From positions 548,968 through 612,967 of the forward strand of contig SEMN01000310.1 of assembly GCA_005408345.1 (NCBI GenBank): DNA of 64,000 bases, given 5' to 3'. The notes below the pieces were generated by a model that saw nothing but the letters and a program-made list of their open reading frames with translations, searched no databases and was not told the origin of the DNA. Every line of letters starts with the position of its first letter. Within the stretch, counting starts at the first letter, position 1. Below, one piece after another: positions 51,401 to 56,679 of the stretch. A program made the translations under genes and the position numbers. Source of the DNA: Macquaria australasica (lineage: Eukaryota > Chordata > Actinopteri > Centrarchiformes > Percichthyidae).

Positions 51401-54400
51401 TTGCAATATTTAAGTAGTGGTGTTTGTGTCAAAATATTTACCGTGAAGAAAACAAGATGACAAAAAATCAGGTTTTTCTATGTGCGAGACAATGTACTGA
51501 TATAAAGAAATTAATCTATGCGGGGCATTAACAACTCCTGCCATGCTGAAATCGTTCTTTAAGGAATAAAATAAGTTCTCTGTTTTTTTCAGGAGGCTTT
51601 CTTTTCTTTCAAAGCTAGAACTGTGATATGCATGATTATACACCATGCAGATCCCTAAAGCGTGTGTGTGTGTGTCTGTAAACACTTCTGTTTTTGTTTT
51701 GGTCAGGAACAGTGACCGTCTTGGAAATGGAGTCCTGTACGCCTCAGTCAACCCAGAGTACTTCAGCGCTGCAGAAAGTGAGTGTAGGAATGTGTATGGG
51801 AGACATGTAGCGCCCAGTTTTCTTGGTGTTGTCAGAATAAGTGAAAACATCTATGCGAGGTCTTTAGTAACTTTTTTTCTTCACAGTGTATGTACCTGAT
51901 GAGTGGGAGGTGGCACGGGAGAAGATCGCCCTGAGTCGTGAGCTGGGCCAGGGGTCCTTTGGCATGGTGTACGAGGGCTTGGCTAAGGGCGTGGTCAAAG
52001 ACGAACCAGAGACCCGCGTCGCCATTAAGACTGTCAACGAGTCGGCCAGCATGAGGGAGAGAATAGAGTTTCTCAATGAAGCCTCTGTCATGAAGGAGTT
52101 CAACTGTCACCACGTGGTATGTGCACACACATTAAGATCATACAGAGTGACGGTGGGTTGCACAAAGACGACCAGGGTCAATTCTTGTGTCATGGTGATG
52201 TGGCGTGCTGTGTTTGGTGCAGGTTCGTCTCCTGGGAGTGGTTTCTCAGGGCCAGCCCACCCTGGTCATCATGGAGCTGATGACGCGAGGAGACCTGAAG
52301 AGTTACTTGCGCTCCCTCCGACCTAAAGAGGTACTGTCTGACTCAACACCTGCATTGGCTATTTCCCACCGGGTCCCTGCTCTTTGCACGTGGATAACTG
52401 AGTTGGCTTGATTTGATAGGTGATGATTTGACACAAAGCTGTTCTTCAAAGCCAGCTTAAAATGTACCTCCAGCTGTTGCCTGAGCAACAAGTCCTAAAG
52501 CCCAAACCTGCACATGTGCAGACTTATTAGCAGTTAGCCGGATCATGACCAAGACGTTTTAGGGTGAATCTCCATTAACATTGATTTTATTTTCAAGGAC
52601 ACTCTTAAAAAAGAGATTTTTATTCTCAAAGAGTCTTTTATTTCTGGTTAAATAAAGGTTAAAACAAACTGTAACAATGGAAGTGTGGAAATAAATATAT
52701 AATAATATCAGACTCATCTTCATCAATATCTTGCCCCAATGCATGCTGGGAGGCTTTTTGATCATGCAATCATATAATCAACACTCAGCCAATCATATGA
52801 GTAATGATCATGGTTTCAACTCTCTACTCATGTTGCCTTTATTTCAAAATAAGAGCACACCATTATTCAAGATAACTTCATCTCTTTATAGAACGCTCTA
52901 TTGTGTGGTCAAGAGAAGGACTTTTTAAAATACAGTTTATATTCTAGGGGAACTGATAACCTGTGGCTCGGCTACAGGACTCTGTTCTTCCTCTGAGAAC
53001 TTACTCTCTCCCATCTATCTGTCTGTCCGTCTCCAGCAGCAGTGGTCGAGCCTGTCTCTCCCTCCTCTGAAGAAGATGCTTCAGATGGCCGGGCAGATCG
53101 CGGACGGCATGGCTTACCTCAACGCCAACAAGTTTGTCCACAGAGATCTGGCAGCCAGGAACTGCATGGTGGCCGAGGACTTCACCGTTAAGATAGGAGG
53201 TAAAGGGCTGTAAGGAGGTCAGAGGTCACTGTCAGCTATGGCGTAGAAGTGCGAATGAGCATTAAGTGGAAATGTCTAATGATCACGTTGGGGACGACCA
53301 AGTATCGGGGTAACCTTAATCCCAGGAAAGGGAACCCTCTACGGGGCAGCGGTGTAGCTCTGTCAACATGTTTTTCAGCCCCAGATCCAGAGCTGACCGC
53401 TTCAGTGTGAATGTGATGCAAGTAAACATCTTGTTAACATATTTATTTCCTATCAGAGAATAGGATCTAACCCATTTTGAATGTGTAACCTTGTTGAATG
53501 TGGAAAGGTCTAGACCATCATCTAGACAATTACGGTACCAACGTCATTTTTAAAGGTCTGTAACACTGGTATAGAGTAATCTCTAAGGGATTATGGGTAC
53601 TATAGTATTACTCTAGGCCTATAATGTCAATAAAGAGCGCCCTCCTGTGGAAGTACAACAACAAAAAGTAATTTACCCTTAGCTTTGGTTCAGCTTTTCA
53701 AGACGGTTAGAACCATCTTTCTAAAATGCTGTGGAGGTTTTTTTTTTATAGATGTTGCTATGCTTCACTTTCTCCCTGTGTGCGTGTGTGCCTATGTTTG
53801 TGTGTCTGTAGATTTTGGCATGACCAGAGACATCTATGAGACGGATTACTACCGCAAAGGTGGTAAGGGTTTGCTCCCTGTCCGCTGGATGTCACCCGAG
53901 TCTCTGAAGGACGGGGTCTTCACCACCAACTCTGATGTCTGGTAAGCAGACGCACACAAACGCAAACAAACACACACGGTGGCCTCATTTTTCTGTGTGT
54001 ACCGCTTCCAAAAAATATGTTCGGAGTATGGTAGTGATAACAGAAGACACACTCATTTAACCCCCCTGTCTCTCTCCCTCCGTGTAGGTCGTTCGGGGTT
54101 GTATTGTGGGAGATTGCCACTCTGGCAGAGCAGCCCTACCAAGGTCTGTCCAATGAGCAGGTGCTCCGCTTTGTCATGGAGGGCGGGCTGCTGGAGAAAC
54201 CGCAGAACTGTCCTGACATGCTGTAAGACACCAACACACATACAGTCTGCAGATTTCACACATTTCTATCTAGAAGCCAATGTCTAGTTAACTCACAAGT
54301 GACTGCTGTTTCTTCACACAAGCAGTGAAGCGGCACTGCTGCCCTTCAGCCTGCGGTCACTGAGATGTCCTTACCACAGTGCTGATTGCATTCACGGCCC

Positions 54401-55709
54401 GTCTGTTTGTTACTGTGTTCTCCACAATGTGTTTGTTCTTAATATGAAACAGCCCAAATATAAATCCACATCAAAAGAGTTGTGAGTGTGGCAGACTAAT
54501 TTGGCCACCAACCACAAAACATTGTGGAAGCATCAGATGGTGAAGCCATGAGGAGAACAAAAGGCACAGGGTTCTCGAACAGCAATCATTTTAATAATAA
54601 TAACATCTCCATAAACATATTCTCAAACATATACATAAAAACACTTTCAGAATAGTTGCAGTAAGCTAATTTTAAAGTGCCGTATGGTATATTTGGTAGC
54701 TTTGCATTAGACTTTGACAGGTCTGTCACCTCAACTCTAATAGCATACACAGTATCCATTGTAAGCAATTTATTCAGCCTCAAAGGAATAGTTTAACATT
54801 TTGGGAAATATGCTTATTCGCTTATTACCAAGAGTCAGATGAGAAGATTGATACCACTCTCATTTGGACAAAGGCAGGCTAGCTGTTTCCCCCTGTTTCC
54901 AATCTTTGTGCTAAGCTAAGCTAACCAGCTGCTGGCTGTAGCTACATATTTAGCATACAAACATGCAAGTGATGTCAAACTCTCAGCAAGAAAGCAAATT
55001 TGCCAAAATGGGGTGAGGGGGTGGGGGGGTTACATACAGCCGTTTTAGCAACAGAAAGCAAACATTTGGCAAAAGTCAATATTGGCTTGTCGGCAGGAAG
55101 GCACAGTTCCTCAGGATAGAGTCATTACTACAGGAGCACATGTTGTTGATGCAGGCTGAGCTAACGTGTGTGTGTGTGCATAGGTTCGAGCTGATGCGAA
55201 TGTGTTGGCAGTACAACCCTAAGATGCGTCCAGCCTTTGTGGAGATCATCAGCAGCATAAAGGATGAACTGGACCCGTCTTTCAGAGAGGCTAGTTTCTT
55301 CTACAGCGCCGATAACAAGCCGGCCGACGCTCCGCAGCTCCACCTGGACAAGATGGACGACATGGACGACGTTCCTCTGGACCCCCCTTCTTCTACGCAG
55401 CCACAGCAAACCCCAGTCCCCCAACAGACCCCACCCTCCCCAAGCTCAGAGGCTCCACCCGCCCCCTCGCTAGCCCCCAGCTCCCCGTCCTCTCCTTGTA
55501 CGTCGACTGCTGCCATGGACAAGCAGCCCTCCGGTCAGCAGGCAGCCAATGGGCTGTCGGGGGCAGGCCTTGCAGCAGGGTCAGGGCTCGGGACAGGCTC
55601 AGGCGTCACGGTGCGGCCGTCTCTGGACGAACTGCCGCCGTACGCGCACATGAATGGAGGACGCAAAAACGAACGCGCCATGCCTCTCCCGCAGTCCTCT
55701 GCCTGCTGA
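9463..55709 (+). CDS. igf1r: Insulin-like growth factor 1 receptor (21 coding exons)
   Basis: Plasma-membrane receptor tyrosine kinase that binds IGF-1/IGF-2 and signals through IRS/PI3K/AKT and Shc/MAPK. The spliced frame is about 1417 residues (human 1367): signal peptide 1-30, L1 about 31-190, furin-like Cys-rich about 190-330, L2 about 335-480, three FnIII domains about 485-925, RRRR cleavage site 735-738, membrane segment about 935-960, NPEY 979-982, kinase about 1000-1275 (GQGSFG 1008-1013, VAIK Lys 1035, HRDLAARN near 1135, DFG near 1155, YETDYY activation loop), and a long tail ending HMNGGRKNERAMPLPQSSAC. Motifs such as LFYNYALVIFEM, the 21-exon layout and the C-terminus mark IGF1R rather than insulin receptor. 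All junctions are in frame with no stop. Teleosts often keep two copies (igf1ra, igf1rb); which one this is cannot be decided here. Confidence 0.96.
9554..15120 (+). other. igf1r: igf1r intron 1, proximal part: no gene
   Basis: Non-coding. I see no exon with both plausible splice sites and coding character, and no well-defined transposon. A few short simple repeats, for example (AC)n at about 10428-10440. In mammals this intron region can hold regulatory DNA, but nothing here shows it directly. Confidence 0.6.
15134..15149 (+). promoter_or_regulatory. CTCF-like motif in igf1r intron 1
   Basis: CCAGGAGGGGGCGCTA matches the CTCF core consensus at 14 of 16 positions by eye, followed by CACTGCAG. 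Motif match only; occupancy unknown. Confidence 0.4.
15185..15785 (+). repeat. Interspersed fish repeat with TTAGCATG-rich end
   Basis: Contains GGTCCACCACTTTGGTC, two copies of ACAACTATTGGATAGAT, TAGCGCCACCATGAGGTTGG, and a terminal zone of repeated TTAGCATG/GCTAA motifs ending near GCTGCAGACTCTTG. I recognise this as a common dispersed teleost repeat. No ORF, ends approximate. Confidence 0.55.
15786..16525 (+). other. igf1r: igf1r intron 1, distal part: nothing seen
   Basis: AT-rich; ends in the pyrimidine tract and acceptor of exon 2. Confidence 0.5.
16526..17092 (+). CDS. igf1r: igf1r exon 2: L1 domain and start of Cys-rich region
   Basis: Residues 31-219, 567 nt. Acceptor CCCTTGCAG; begins ICGPSIDIGNDISEF. 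Carries the L1 ligand-binding face (SFPKLTMITDYLLLFRV, PNLTVIRG, NYALVIFEM) and N-glycosylation sequons NCT, NLT and NIT. An Asn-rich insert KNNNNINQEV sits near residue 62, where the human protein has a short loop. Donor G|GTAAGC. Confidence 0.96.
17093..18890 (+). other. igf1r: igf1r intron 2, first part, with (AC)n microsatellite
   Basis: No coding feature. A (AC)n repeat of about 17 units occupies 17916-17950; the overlapping open frames are artefacts of this repeat. Confidence 0.6.
18895..20830 (-). mobile_element. Degenerate BED-finger hAT transposon, 3' end missing
   Basis: A minus-strand hAT element. The outer end near 20830 reads TAGGGATGAAACGATTCCTC (reverse strand), a typical fish hAT terminus. 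A first exon (about 20640-20410) encodes a BED zinc finger: CVYCKTELAYHN with HLSRKH, displaced by a frameshift at an A-run. It is followed by a GTAATG donor; the acceptor CTTTTTCAG leads to a second exon from 19890. Transposase pieces follow: NPRYMFPSRTNFMKMMENKY, KAVVHDSGANV, DASTHWNSTYHMLSRLLEQR, DYLDLKPEQWNLIEELSQAL. Several frameshifts and stops separate them. The conserved C-terminal dimerisation region and the second terminal repeat are absent below 18895. Confidence 0.75.
19025..19876 (-). pseudogene. hAT transposase fragments (broken)
   Basis: Three adjacent open pieces (19876-19598, 19567-19373, 19315-19025) each match successive parts of a ZBED-like hAT transposase. Interruptions between them mean no full enzyme. 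Remnant of the element at 18895-20830. Confidence 0.75.
20831..26689 (+). other. igf1r: igf1r intron 2 block with simple repeats, no gene
   Basis: ATT/ACT-rich triplets 20831-20930; (TG)n 21621-21646; (TG)n 25599-25620; a T27 run at 25655-25681. Segments near 21507 (GGGCTCCAGACTACAACC) and 24050-24560 (repeated CACTATGAGTAC / GCACATAGTGTAC motifs) look like worn transposon ends but cannot be delimited. No credible exons. Confidence 0.5.
26690..27205 (+). repeat. Interspersed fish repeat carrying a CTCF-like motif
   Basis: Distinctive segments: CATCTTGCGCTGGTGATGTC, GGCCCATATCCCATACGCTA, CAGCCAGACACCAGGGGGCG, GGGGAGCTGTCATGTCGTCC and TTTATATACAGTGTATG. I recognise these as a family seen across teleost introns. 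ACCAGGGGGCGA at 27130-27141 resembles the CTCF core. Boundaries approximate. Confidence 0.5.
27206..28295 (+). other. igf1r: igf1r intron 2 block with GGGGCAA/TTGCCCC repeats
   Basis: Short inverted motifs GGGGGCAACTTTTGCCCC near 27285 and related TTGCCCC / GGGGCA words near 28052-28125 bracket about 800 bp. Inside, the 17-mer GCGCCTCCTGTCTGAAC occurs twice (27710-27726 and 27762-27778). This looks like a nested or decayed DNA transposon, family unknown. CpG content is raised around 27640-27730. Confidence 0.4.
28296..28545 (-). mobile_element. Partial copy of an hAT-like MITE (same family as 61018-61372)
   Basis: Shares AATCAATTAATCATTTGGTC, GTAAAATGGCAGAAAAT, GTGATGATCATTTTC, CAAGGTGATGTCTTCAAATG and TCACATTTGAGAAGCAGGAA with the opposite strand of the element in the igf1r 3' UTR. 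Both termini are worn away. Confidence 0.6.
28546..29492 (+). other. igf1r: igf1r intron 2, nothing recognised
   Basis: No ORF, repeat or RNA signature that I can support. Confidence 0.5.
29493..29607 (+). repeat. 54-bp tandem duplication
   Basis: Unit CCAGTTTTGGTAGTAGATAA through GGTGACCAGGCTCCAT starts at 29493 and again at 29547 with essentially no differences; a third copy starts at 29601 and stops after about 7 bases. Its near identity suggests a recent event. Confidence 0.9.
29849..30388 (-). mobile_element. Non-autonomous hAT element with BED-finger remnant and 8-bp target duplication
   Basis: Termini TAAGGGTGCTC (left) and GAGCACCCTTA (right) are inverted. Flanks GTGACAAG (29841-29848) and GTGATAAG (30389-30396) form an 8-bp target duplication with one difference, the hAT signature. 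The minus strand keeps a 152-codon frame (30321-29863) with a BED finger: FAICKVCSKEIPRG and LIRHLKVSH (C-x2-C then H-x4-H). The rest of the transposase has been deleted, leaving 540 bp. Confidence 0.8.
29863..30321 (-). pseudogene. BED zinc finger fragment of hAT transposase
   Basis: An open frame of 152 codons: basic start, BED finger at about residues 45-80, then a linker (SLLTQLSVTETLQRQQPHSK) and an abrupt end at the terminal repeat. Similar to the N-terminus of ZBED-type transposases. No catalytic domain. Probably not a host gene because it fills the transposon from end to end. Confidence 0.6.
30397..32790 (+). other. igf1r: igf1r intron 2, no gene
   Basis: AT-rich intron sequence. No exon, structured RNA or defined transposon recognised. 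Confidence 0.5.
32799..33308 (+). mobile_element. hAT-like MITE with internal minisatellite and 8-bp target duplication
   Basis: Left end CAGTGGTTCCCAACC and right end GGTTGGGAATCATTA are inverted (CAGTGGTTC is a classic hAT start). Flanks CTCTAGAG (32791-32798) and CTCTAGAC (33309-33316) match at 7 of 8, with the central CTAG typical of hAT target sites. The interior is almost entirely a tandem repeat. No coding capacity. Confidence 0.75.
32828..33150 (+). repeat. 34-35 bp AT-rich minisatellite inside MITE
   Basis: About eight degenerate units of the type TTACTTTTAGCTAACTATTT followed by CAACTGTTTATCGA. Alternating units carry TTTCAACTGTTTA or TTTAACCATTTATT, suggesting a higher-order pair. 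Confidence 0.8.
33317..34710 (+). other. igf1r: igf1r intron 2, no gene
   Basis: Includes a T-rich run at 34200-34222. Nothing else recognised. Confidence 0.5.
34711..34860 (+). repeat. Interspersed fish repeat
   Basis: TCCATCCATTAGCTATAGCC, GCTTATCCTTAAGGGCCGCA, GGCGAGAGGCAGGGTACACC and GGGCTGACACATAGAGACAG are the signature words of a very common teleost dispersed repeat; the 3' part is missing. Confidence 0.6.
34861..38463 (+). other. igf1r: igf1r intron 2 block, with pyrimidine-rich stretch
   Basis: A LINE-tail-like stub near 35715-35755 (AAAGTTATTTATAAAGCCCC) and a roughly 190-nt C/T-rich stretch at 37474-37662 with (CCT)/(TTC) runs. Open frames there are low-complexity artefacts. No gene. 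Confidence 0.5.
38472..38851. mobile_element. hAT-like MITE ending in TAGGGCTGAAC
   Basis: Left TAGGGCTGAACAATTAATCG and right CATATCGTTCAGCCCTA are inverted. Flanks AAGGCAAA (38464-38471) and ATGACAAA (38852-38859) match at 6 of 8 and are compatible with an old 8-bp duplication. The interior has ATCGCGAT and CGCAATATG words typical of this fish family. Non-coding. Confidence 0.65.
39120..39240 (+). mobile_element. Truncated copy of the TAGRGCTGCAAC MITE family
   Basis: GGAGCTGCAACAATTAGTCG, AAATGGCAAAACTTTACTGG and CTAGCTTCTTAAATGTGA match the left part of the element at 61018-61372 with an internal deletion. Confidence 0.55.
39241..40949 (+). other. igf1r: igf1r intron 2, nothing recognised
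   Basis: No exon or repeat that I can define. Confidence 0.45.
40953..41507. repeat. Composite fish repeat with a 26-bp inner hairpin
   Basis: Words CCGGGCTATTTCTTGGCC, GGTTGCCTGGCAACC, GGATTAAACTAACGAGATAA, GGCTAGCTGTTTCCC and CTATTCCTTTAAAG identify a widespread teleost element. Arms 41070-41095 and 41179-41204 are inverted copies with two mismatches. ATTCCTTTAAAG occurs at both ends (40955 and 41496). A second partial copy in reverse order lies at 54781-54995. Confidence 0.65.
41777..41814 (+). repeat. igf1r: (TC)n microsatellite forming the intron 2 polypyrimidine tract
   Basis: About 18 TC units, then CCCCCTCCCTCCCTCCACCAG and exon 3 at 41835. The repeat is itself the pyrimidine tract of a constitutive acceptor. 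Confidence 0.9.
41835..42138 (+). CDS. igf1r: igf1r exon 3: Cys-rich (furin-like) domain
   Basis: Residues 220-320, 304 nt, dense in cysteine (CPEKCVRRAC, GECCHPQCLGSC, YKFEGWRC, GECMSECPTGY). It follows the 24.7 kb intron 2; its acceptor is preceded by a (TC)n microsatellite. Donor AG|GTGAGA. Confidence 0.95.
42278..42905 (-). mobile_element. L2/CR1-type LINE 3' fragment in igf1r intron 3
   Basis: Minus strand. A 90-codon frame (42778-42506) reads LLLLYKSLNNLGPKYNPDLP, then RVRTKHGDAAFSCYAAHRWN, the C-terminal end of an L2-like ORF2. Upstream, NAAARFLTRTKRTE in another frame shows a break near 42830. The 3' UTR ends with GCACTTTGAATTGCC and ATAAAGCTACCTTGCC at 42278. Heavily 5'-truncated and inactive. 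Confidence 0.75.
43142..43278 (+). CDS. igf1r: igf1r exon 4: end of Cys-rich region, start of L2
   Basis: Residues 321-366, 137 nt. Reads MFCTACDGLCDKVCEEKVID and then KGCTVIKGNLHINIRRG, the typical opening of the L2 domain. Acceptor GTCTCCAG, donor C|GTAAGT. Confidence 0.95.
43915..44059 (+). CDS. igf1r: igf1r exon 5: L2 domain
   Basis: Residues 367-414, 145 nt: HNMVAELESFTGLIQRVTGY, then VRIRHSHTLSSLAFLRSLRY. The frame hits a stop two bases past the exon end, so the weak donor GA|GTAGGG at 44060 is required. It rejoins exon 6 to give DLLDDMYAFSAFDN. Confidence 0.92.
44751..44934 (+). repeat. igf1r: 180-nt polypyrimidine tract with internal duplication
   Basis: Nearly pure C/T built from CTCTTC/CTCCT words. 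A block of about 65-70 nt (from CTCCCCTCTTCTCCTTTCC through ATCTTCTCTTCTCCTCAC) appears twice in succession. It lies about 85 nt upstream of exon 6. Confidence 0.85.
45018..45226 (+). CDS. igf1r: igf1r exon 6: end of L2
   Basis: Residues 415-484, 209 nt: MYAFSAFDNQQLQYLWDW, sequon NLTIKAGK, NPKLCMSEIRKMWE, NNGDRASC. It lies just after a 180-nt pyrimidine tract in intron 5. Donor T|GTAAGG; intron 6 is only 244 nt. Confidence 0.95.
45471..45597 (+). CDS. igf1r: igf1r exon 7: FnIII-1, first half
   Basis: Residues 485-526, 127 nt: ESTILKFKSNSTSSTRIKLT then RYRPPDYRDLISFIVYYKEA, matching the first fibronectin type III domain. Acceptor CTCCCTAG, donor GC|GTACGT. Confidence 0.95.
45817..46340. repeat. 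Interspersed repeat filling igf1r intron 7
   Basis: GTTTCCATCCAAATGTAGCG, GGTGGCGCTAATTCTCCAGT, CACAACGAGATGACGTAATT and, at the other end, GCGTTTCCACTAAGG and TGCGCAAATTGAAA; I recognise the family from other fish introns. The ends are roughly inverted (TTTCC...GCGCAAATTT), suggesting a DNA element. Confidence 0.5.
46524..46759 (+). CDS. igf1r: igf1r exon 8: FnIII-1, second half
   Basis: Residues 527-605, 236 nt: YQNITEFEGQDGCGSNSWNM, then SLKPWTQYAVFVKAITL and KVVYIRTSPS. Contains the Cys of GCGSNSW, conserved in the family as part of the inter-subunit disulphide region. Donor G|GTAAGT. Confidence 0.95.
47462..47629 (+). CDS. igf1r: igf1r exon 9: FnIII-2 start
   Basis: Residues 606-661, 168 nt (the length I recall for human): PSMPQDVRAYSNSSTQLVVR, WSPPVSPNGNQTYYLVRWQQ, YQHNYCSK. 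Donor G|GTACAC; the following intron is 91 nt. Confidence 0.95.
47721..47928 (+). CDS. igf1r: igf1r exon 10: insert domain, alpha-chain C-terminus
   Basis: Residues 662-730, 208 nt. Includes KGPCCPCPKS (the Cys triplet that links alpha chains) and the alpha-CT helix YRKVFENFLHNSIFTP, which helps bind IGF. The linker before it (EDTKPTKPDPDGAD) is acidic and proline-rich. Donor AG|GTAAGC. Confidence 0.95.
47929..49430 (+). other. igf1r: igf1r intron 10
   Basis: Contains (AC)n at 48375-48409 and ends in a (CCCT)n pyrimidine tract (49369-49402). No gene. Confidence 0.6.
49431..49735 (+). CDS. igf1r: igf1r exon 11: proprotein cleavage site and FnIII-2 end
   Basis: Residues 731-832, 305 nt. Opens RPPDRRRRDLFNIANATYS: the tetrabasic RRRR (735-738) is the furin-type site that separates alpha and beta chains. 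A variable Ala/Asn-rich stretch follows, then LQISGLQPFTVYRIDIHACN. Donor G|GTTAGA is weak. Confidence 0.93.
49998..50131 (+). CDS. igf1r: igf1r exon 12: FnIII-3 start
   Basis: Residues 833-877, 134 nt: EKADDIPGPVTWEGHEDWVF, WPEPSHPNGLILMYEIKFKL. Ends in phase 0 at GAG|GTAAGA. Confidence 0.95.
50626..50785 (+). CDS. igf1r: igf1r exon 13: FnIII-3 end
   Basis: Residues 878-930, 160 nt: TEKHECVSGQMYQAHHGVRL, LSPGNYSVRVRATSLAGNGS, WTHPLDLYVAE. The acceptor follows a TG-rich tract rather than a normal pyrimidine tract. Donor C|GTAAGA. Confidence 0.95.
50900..50999 (+). CDS. igf1r: igf1r exon 14: transmembrane segment
   Basis: Residues 931-963, 100 nt (about 103 in human). Membrane span about AMIFVPIAIILFICLLVAML, then basic stop-transfer NRKR. 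Acceptor CCAACAG at 50899. An alternative in-frame acceptor at 50884 would add five codons and restore the TGYEN seen in human. Donor AG|GTGTGT. Confidence 0.9.
51707..51777 (+). CDS. igf1r: igf1r exon 15: juxtamembrane NPEY docking site
   Basis: Residues 964-987, 71 nt: NSDRLGNGVLYASVNPEYFS, AAE. NPEY (979-982) is the phosphotyrosine motif that binds the PTB domains of IRS and Shc. Donor A|GTGAGT; next intron 109 nt. Confidence 0.96.
51887..52116 (+). CDS. igf1r: igf1r exon 16: kinase N-lobe
   Basis: Residues 988-1064, 230 nt. Glycine loop GQGSFGMVYEG (1008 on), catalytic Lys in VAIK (1035), helix-C Glu in IEFLNEASVM, ending NCHHVV. Donor GTG|GTATGT in phase 0; next intron 106 nt. Confidence 0.97.
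52223..52330 (+). CDS. igf1r: igf1r exon 17: kinase hinge
   Basis: Residues 1065-1100, 108 nt: VRLLGVVSQGQPTLVIMELM then TRGDLKSYLRSLRPKE. The hinge MELM and the helix-D segment are intact. Donor GAG|GTACTG. Confidence 0.97.
52575..52675 (+). repeat. LINE 3'-tail-like stub in igf1r intron 17
   Basis: CTGGTTAAATAAAGGTTAAA is the usual 3' end of a fish LINE family; about 80 bp upstream is weakly similar. Only the tail remains. Confidence 0.4.
53037..53199 (+). CDS. igf1r: igf1r exon 18: kinase catalytic loop (triple NAG acceptor)
   Basis: Residues about 1101-1154. Contains HRDLAARNCMVAEDFTVKIG, with the catalytic Asp near 1137. The acceptor sequence is CTCCAGCAGCAGTGG, so the exon could start at 53037, 53040 or 53043, all in frame, giving QQW, QW or W. 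The middle choice gives 160 nt, the human length. Donor G|GTAAAG. Confidence 0.94.
53636..53650 (-). promoter_or_regulatory. CTCF-like motif in igf1r intron 18
   Basis: On the minus strand CCACAGGAGGGCGCT agrees with the CTCF core at about 12 of 15 positions. Motif-level evidence only. Confidence 0.25.
53812..53941 (+). CDS. igf1r: igf1r exon 19: DFG and activation loop
   Basis: Residues 1155-1197, 130 nt: DFGMTRDIYETDYYRKGGKG with the three autophosphorylated tyrosines (YETDYY), then LPVRWMSPESLKDGVFTTNS. Human has TTYSD where this has TTNSD, otherwise nearly identical. Donor TG|GTAAGC. Confidence 0.97.
54088..54222 (+). CDS. igf1r: igf1r exon 20: kinase C-lobe
   Basis: Residues 1198-1242, 135 nt: WSFGVVLWEIATLAEQPYQG, LSNEQVLRFVMEGGLLEKPQ, NCPDM. 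Donor CT|GTAAGA. Confidence 0.97.
54781..54995. repeat. Partial second copy of the 40953-41507 repeat, in igf1r intron 20
   Basis: CAAAGGAATAGTTTAACATT, GAAGATTGATACCACTCTCA, GGCTAGCTGTTTCCCCCTG and GCTAAGCTAAGCTAACCAGC. Its start is the reverse complement of the end of the first copy. Confidence 0.6.
55184..55709 (+). CDS. igf1r: igf1r exon 21: end of kinase and C-terminal tail, stop TGA
   Basis: Residues 1243-1417, 526 nt including stop 55707-55709. Kinase end CWQYNPKMRPAFVEIISSIK, then ELDPSFREASFFYSADNK. An acidic DKMDDMDDVPLDP is followed by a Pro/Ser/Gln/Thr-rich run and a Gly/Ala-rich run (about 1310-1385) longer than in mammals. The conserved terminus is LPPYAHMNGGRKNERAMPLP. Acceptor preceded by a (TG)n tract, TGTGTGCATAG. 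Confidence 0.96.
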
Positions 55710-56673
55710 TTGGACAGTGACACCTACCAGACTGCAAACCCTGCCACCTGATGTCTCAGTGGGTGGGATGTCTTGTTTTGGTTTTTTTTGTTTGTTTGTT
55801 TTTTAAATCAAATACAGCAAAACCATGTCCGCCAGCTGGGTGTGGCTACTCAGACACTCACAGGAAAGTGGAGAAGACTGTCACTAAGTCCATGTTCTGC
55901 TGTACCTCCTCCACACACCTTTTTCATATTATTCTAGTTTTGGTTTCTACCAGCTGGCTGTCAGACGTGACACTGCCCTTGCTGCAGAGTGTGAAGACCA
56001 ATATAACGGTAAAAGAAAGAAAAAGATAAGAATCATTTGGGGGAGTTCTCTCTCTCTCTTTATGGCTGAACTTATTTTATAAATTGTCGTTTGTTACTTT
56101 TTTATATGTATTTCCAAATGGGAAAACAAAATGTGTAGGCCTTTATAAATGACCGGCGTTTTGGTCGCTTTTGGGCGGGCATTATGGTGAAACTGTTAAG
56201 CATATCTAATGAAAAAGCACTTAAGAGAGGTCAGGGTCTCCAGCGGTCGTTCAGTAATCTTGTTGCTCTGCAGGCTGGGTGTCAGCGTCATGCCGGGTCG
56301 ACAGCCAATCCGCTGAAACAAACAACCAGAGGGAGAAAGGTCCAAATCTGCCAAATTTGTTGCCAAAATTTTACTTTTTGTCAAATTCTGTCTTCTGCAG
56401 TCTTGTTCTATTATTCTCCAAGACACCAGATTGGGAATGGAAGCAACAAAAGCACTCTGATCTGCTACCACGCCATTCTTAAAATTTGTGATCAAATGGA
56501 TATCAACTTCCCTCTACAGTCCTGCACTACTACTCTGTCGCTGTGTGTTATCTACAGCTACTGTACTCCATCAAATTGACGTTGTGGACCTTGGTTACAT
56601 CAGTTTATCTGAAATTGAGCCACATCCTCTCACAAAGTGCTGTTCCATTACGGTTTAAACGCCAAATCCAGTC

Positions 56674-56679
56674 AATAAA
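56674..56679 (+). terminator. igf1r: Proximal poly(A) signal candidate AATAAA
   Basis: Lies 965 nt after the stop codon and is followed by an A-rich run rather than a GU-rich element, so use is uncertain. Confidence 0.35.

Noticed and set aside
9463..55709. Insulin receptor (insr) instead of igf1r
   Set aside because: L1 (LFYNYALVIFEMTSLKDIGL), the C-terminus (PYAHMNGGRKNERA) and absence of an extra small exon before the cleavage-site exon all favour IGF1R.
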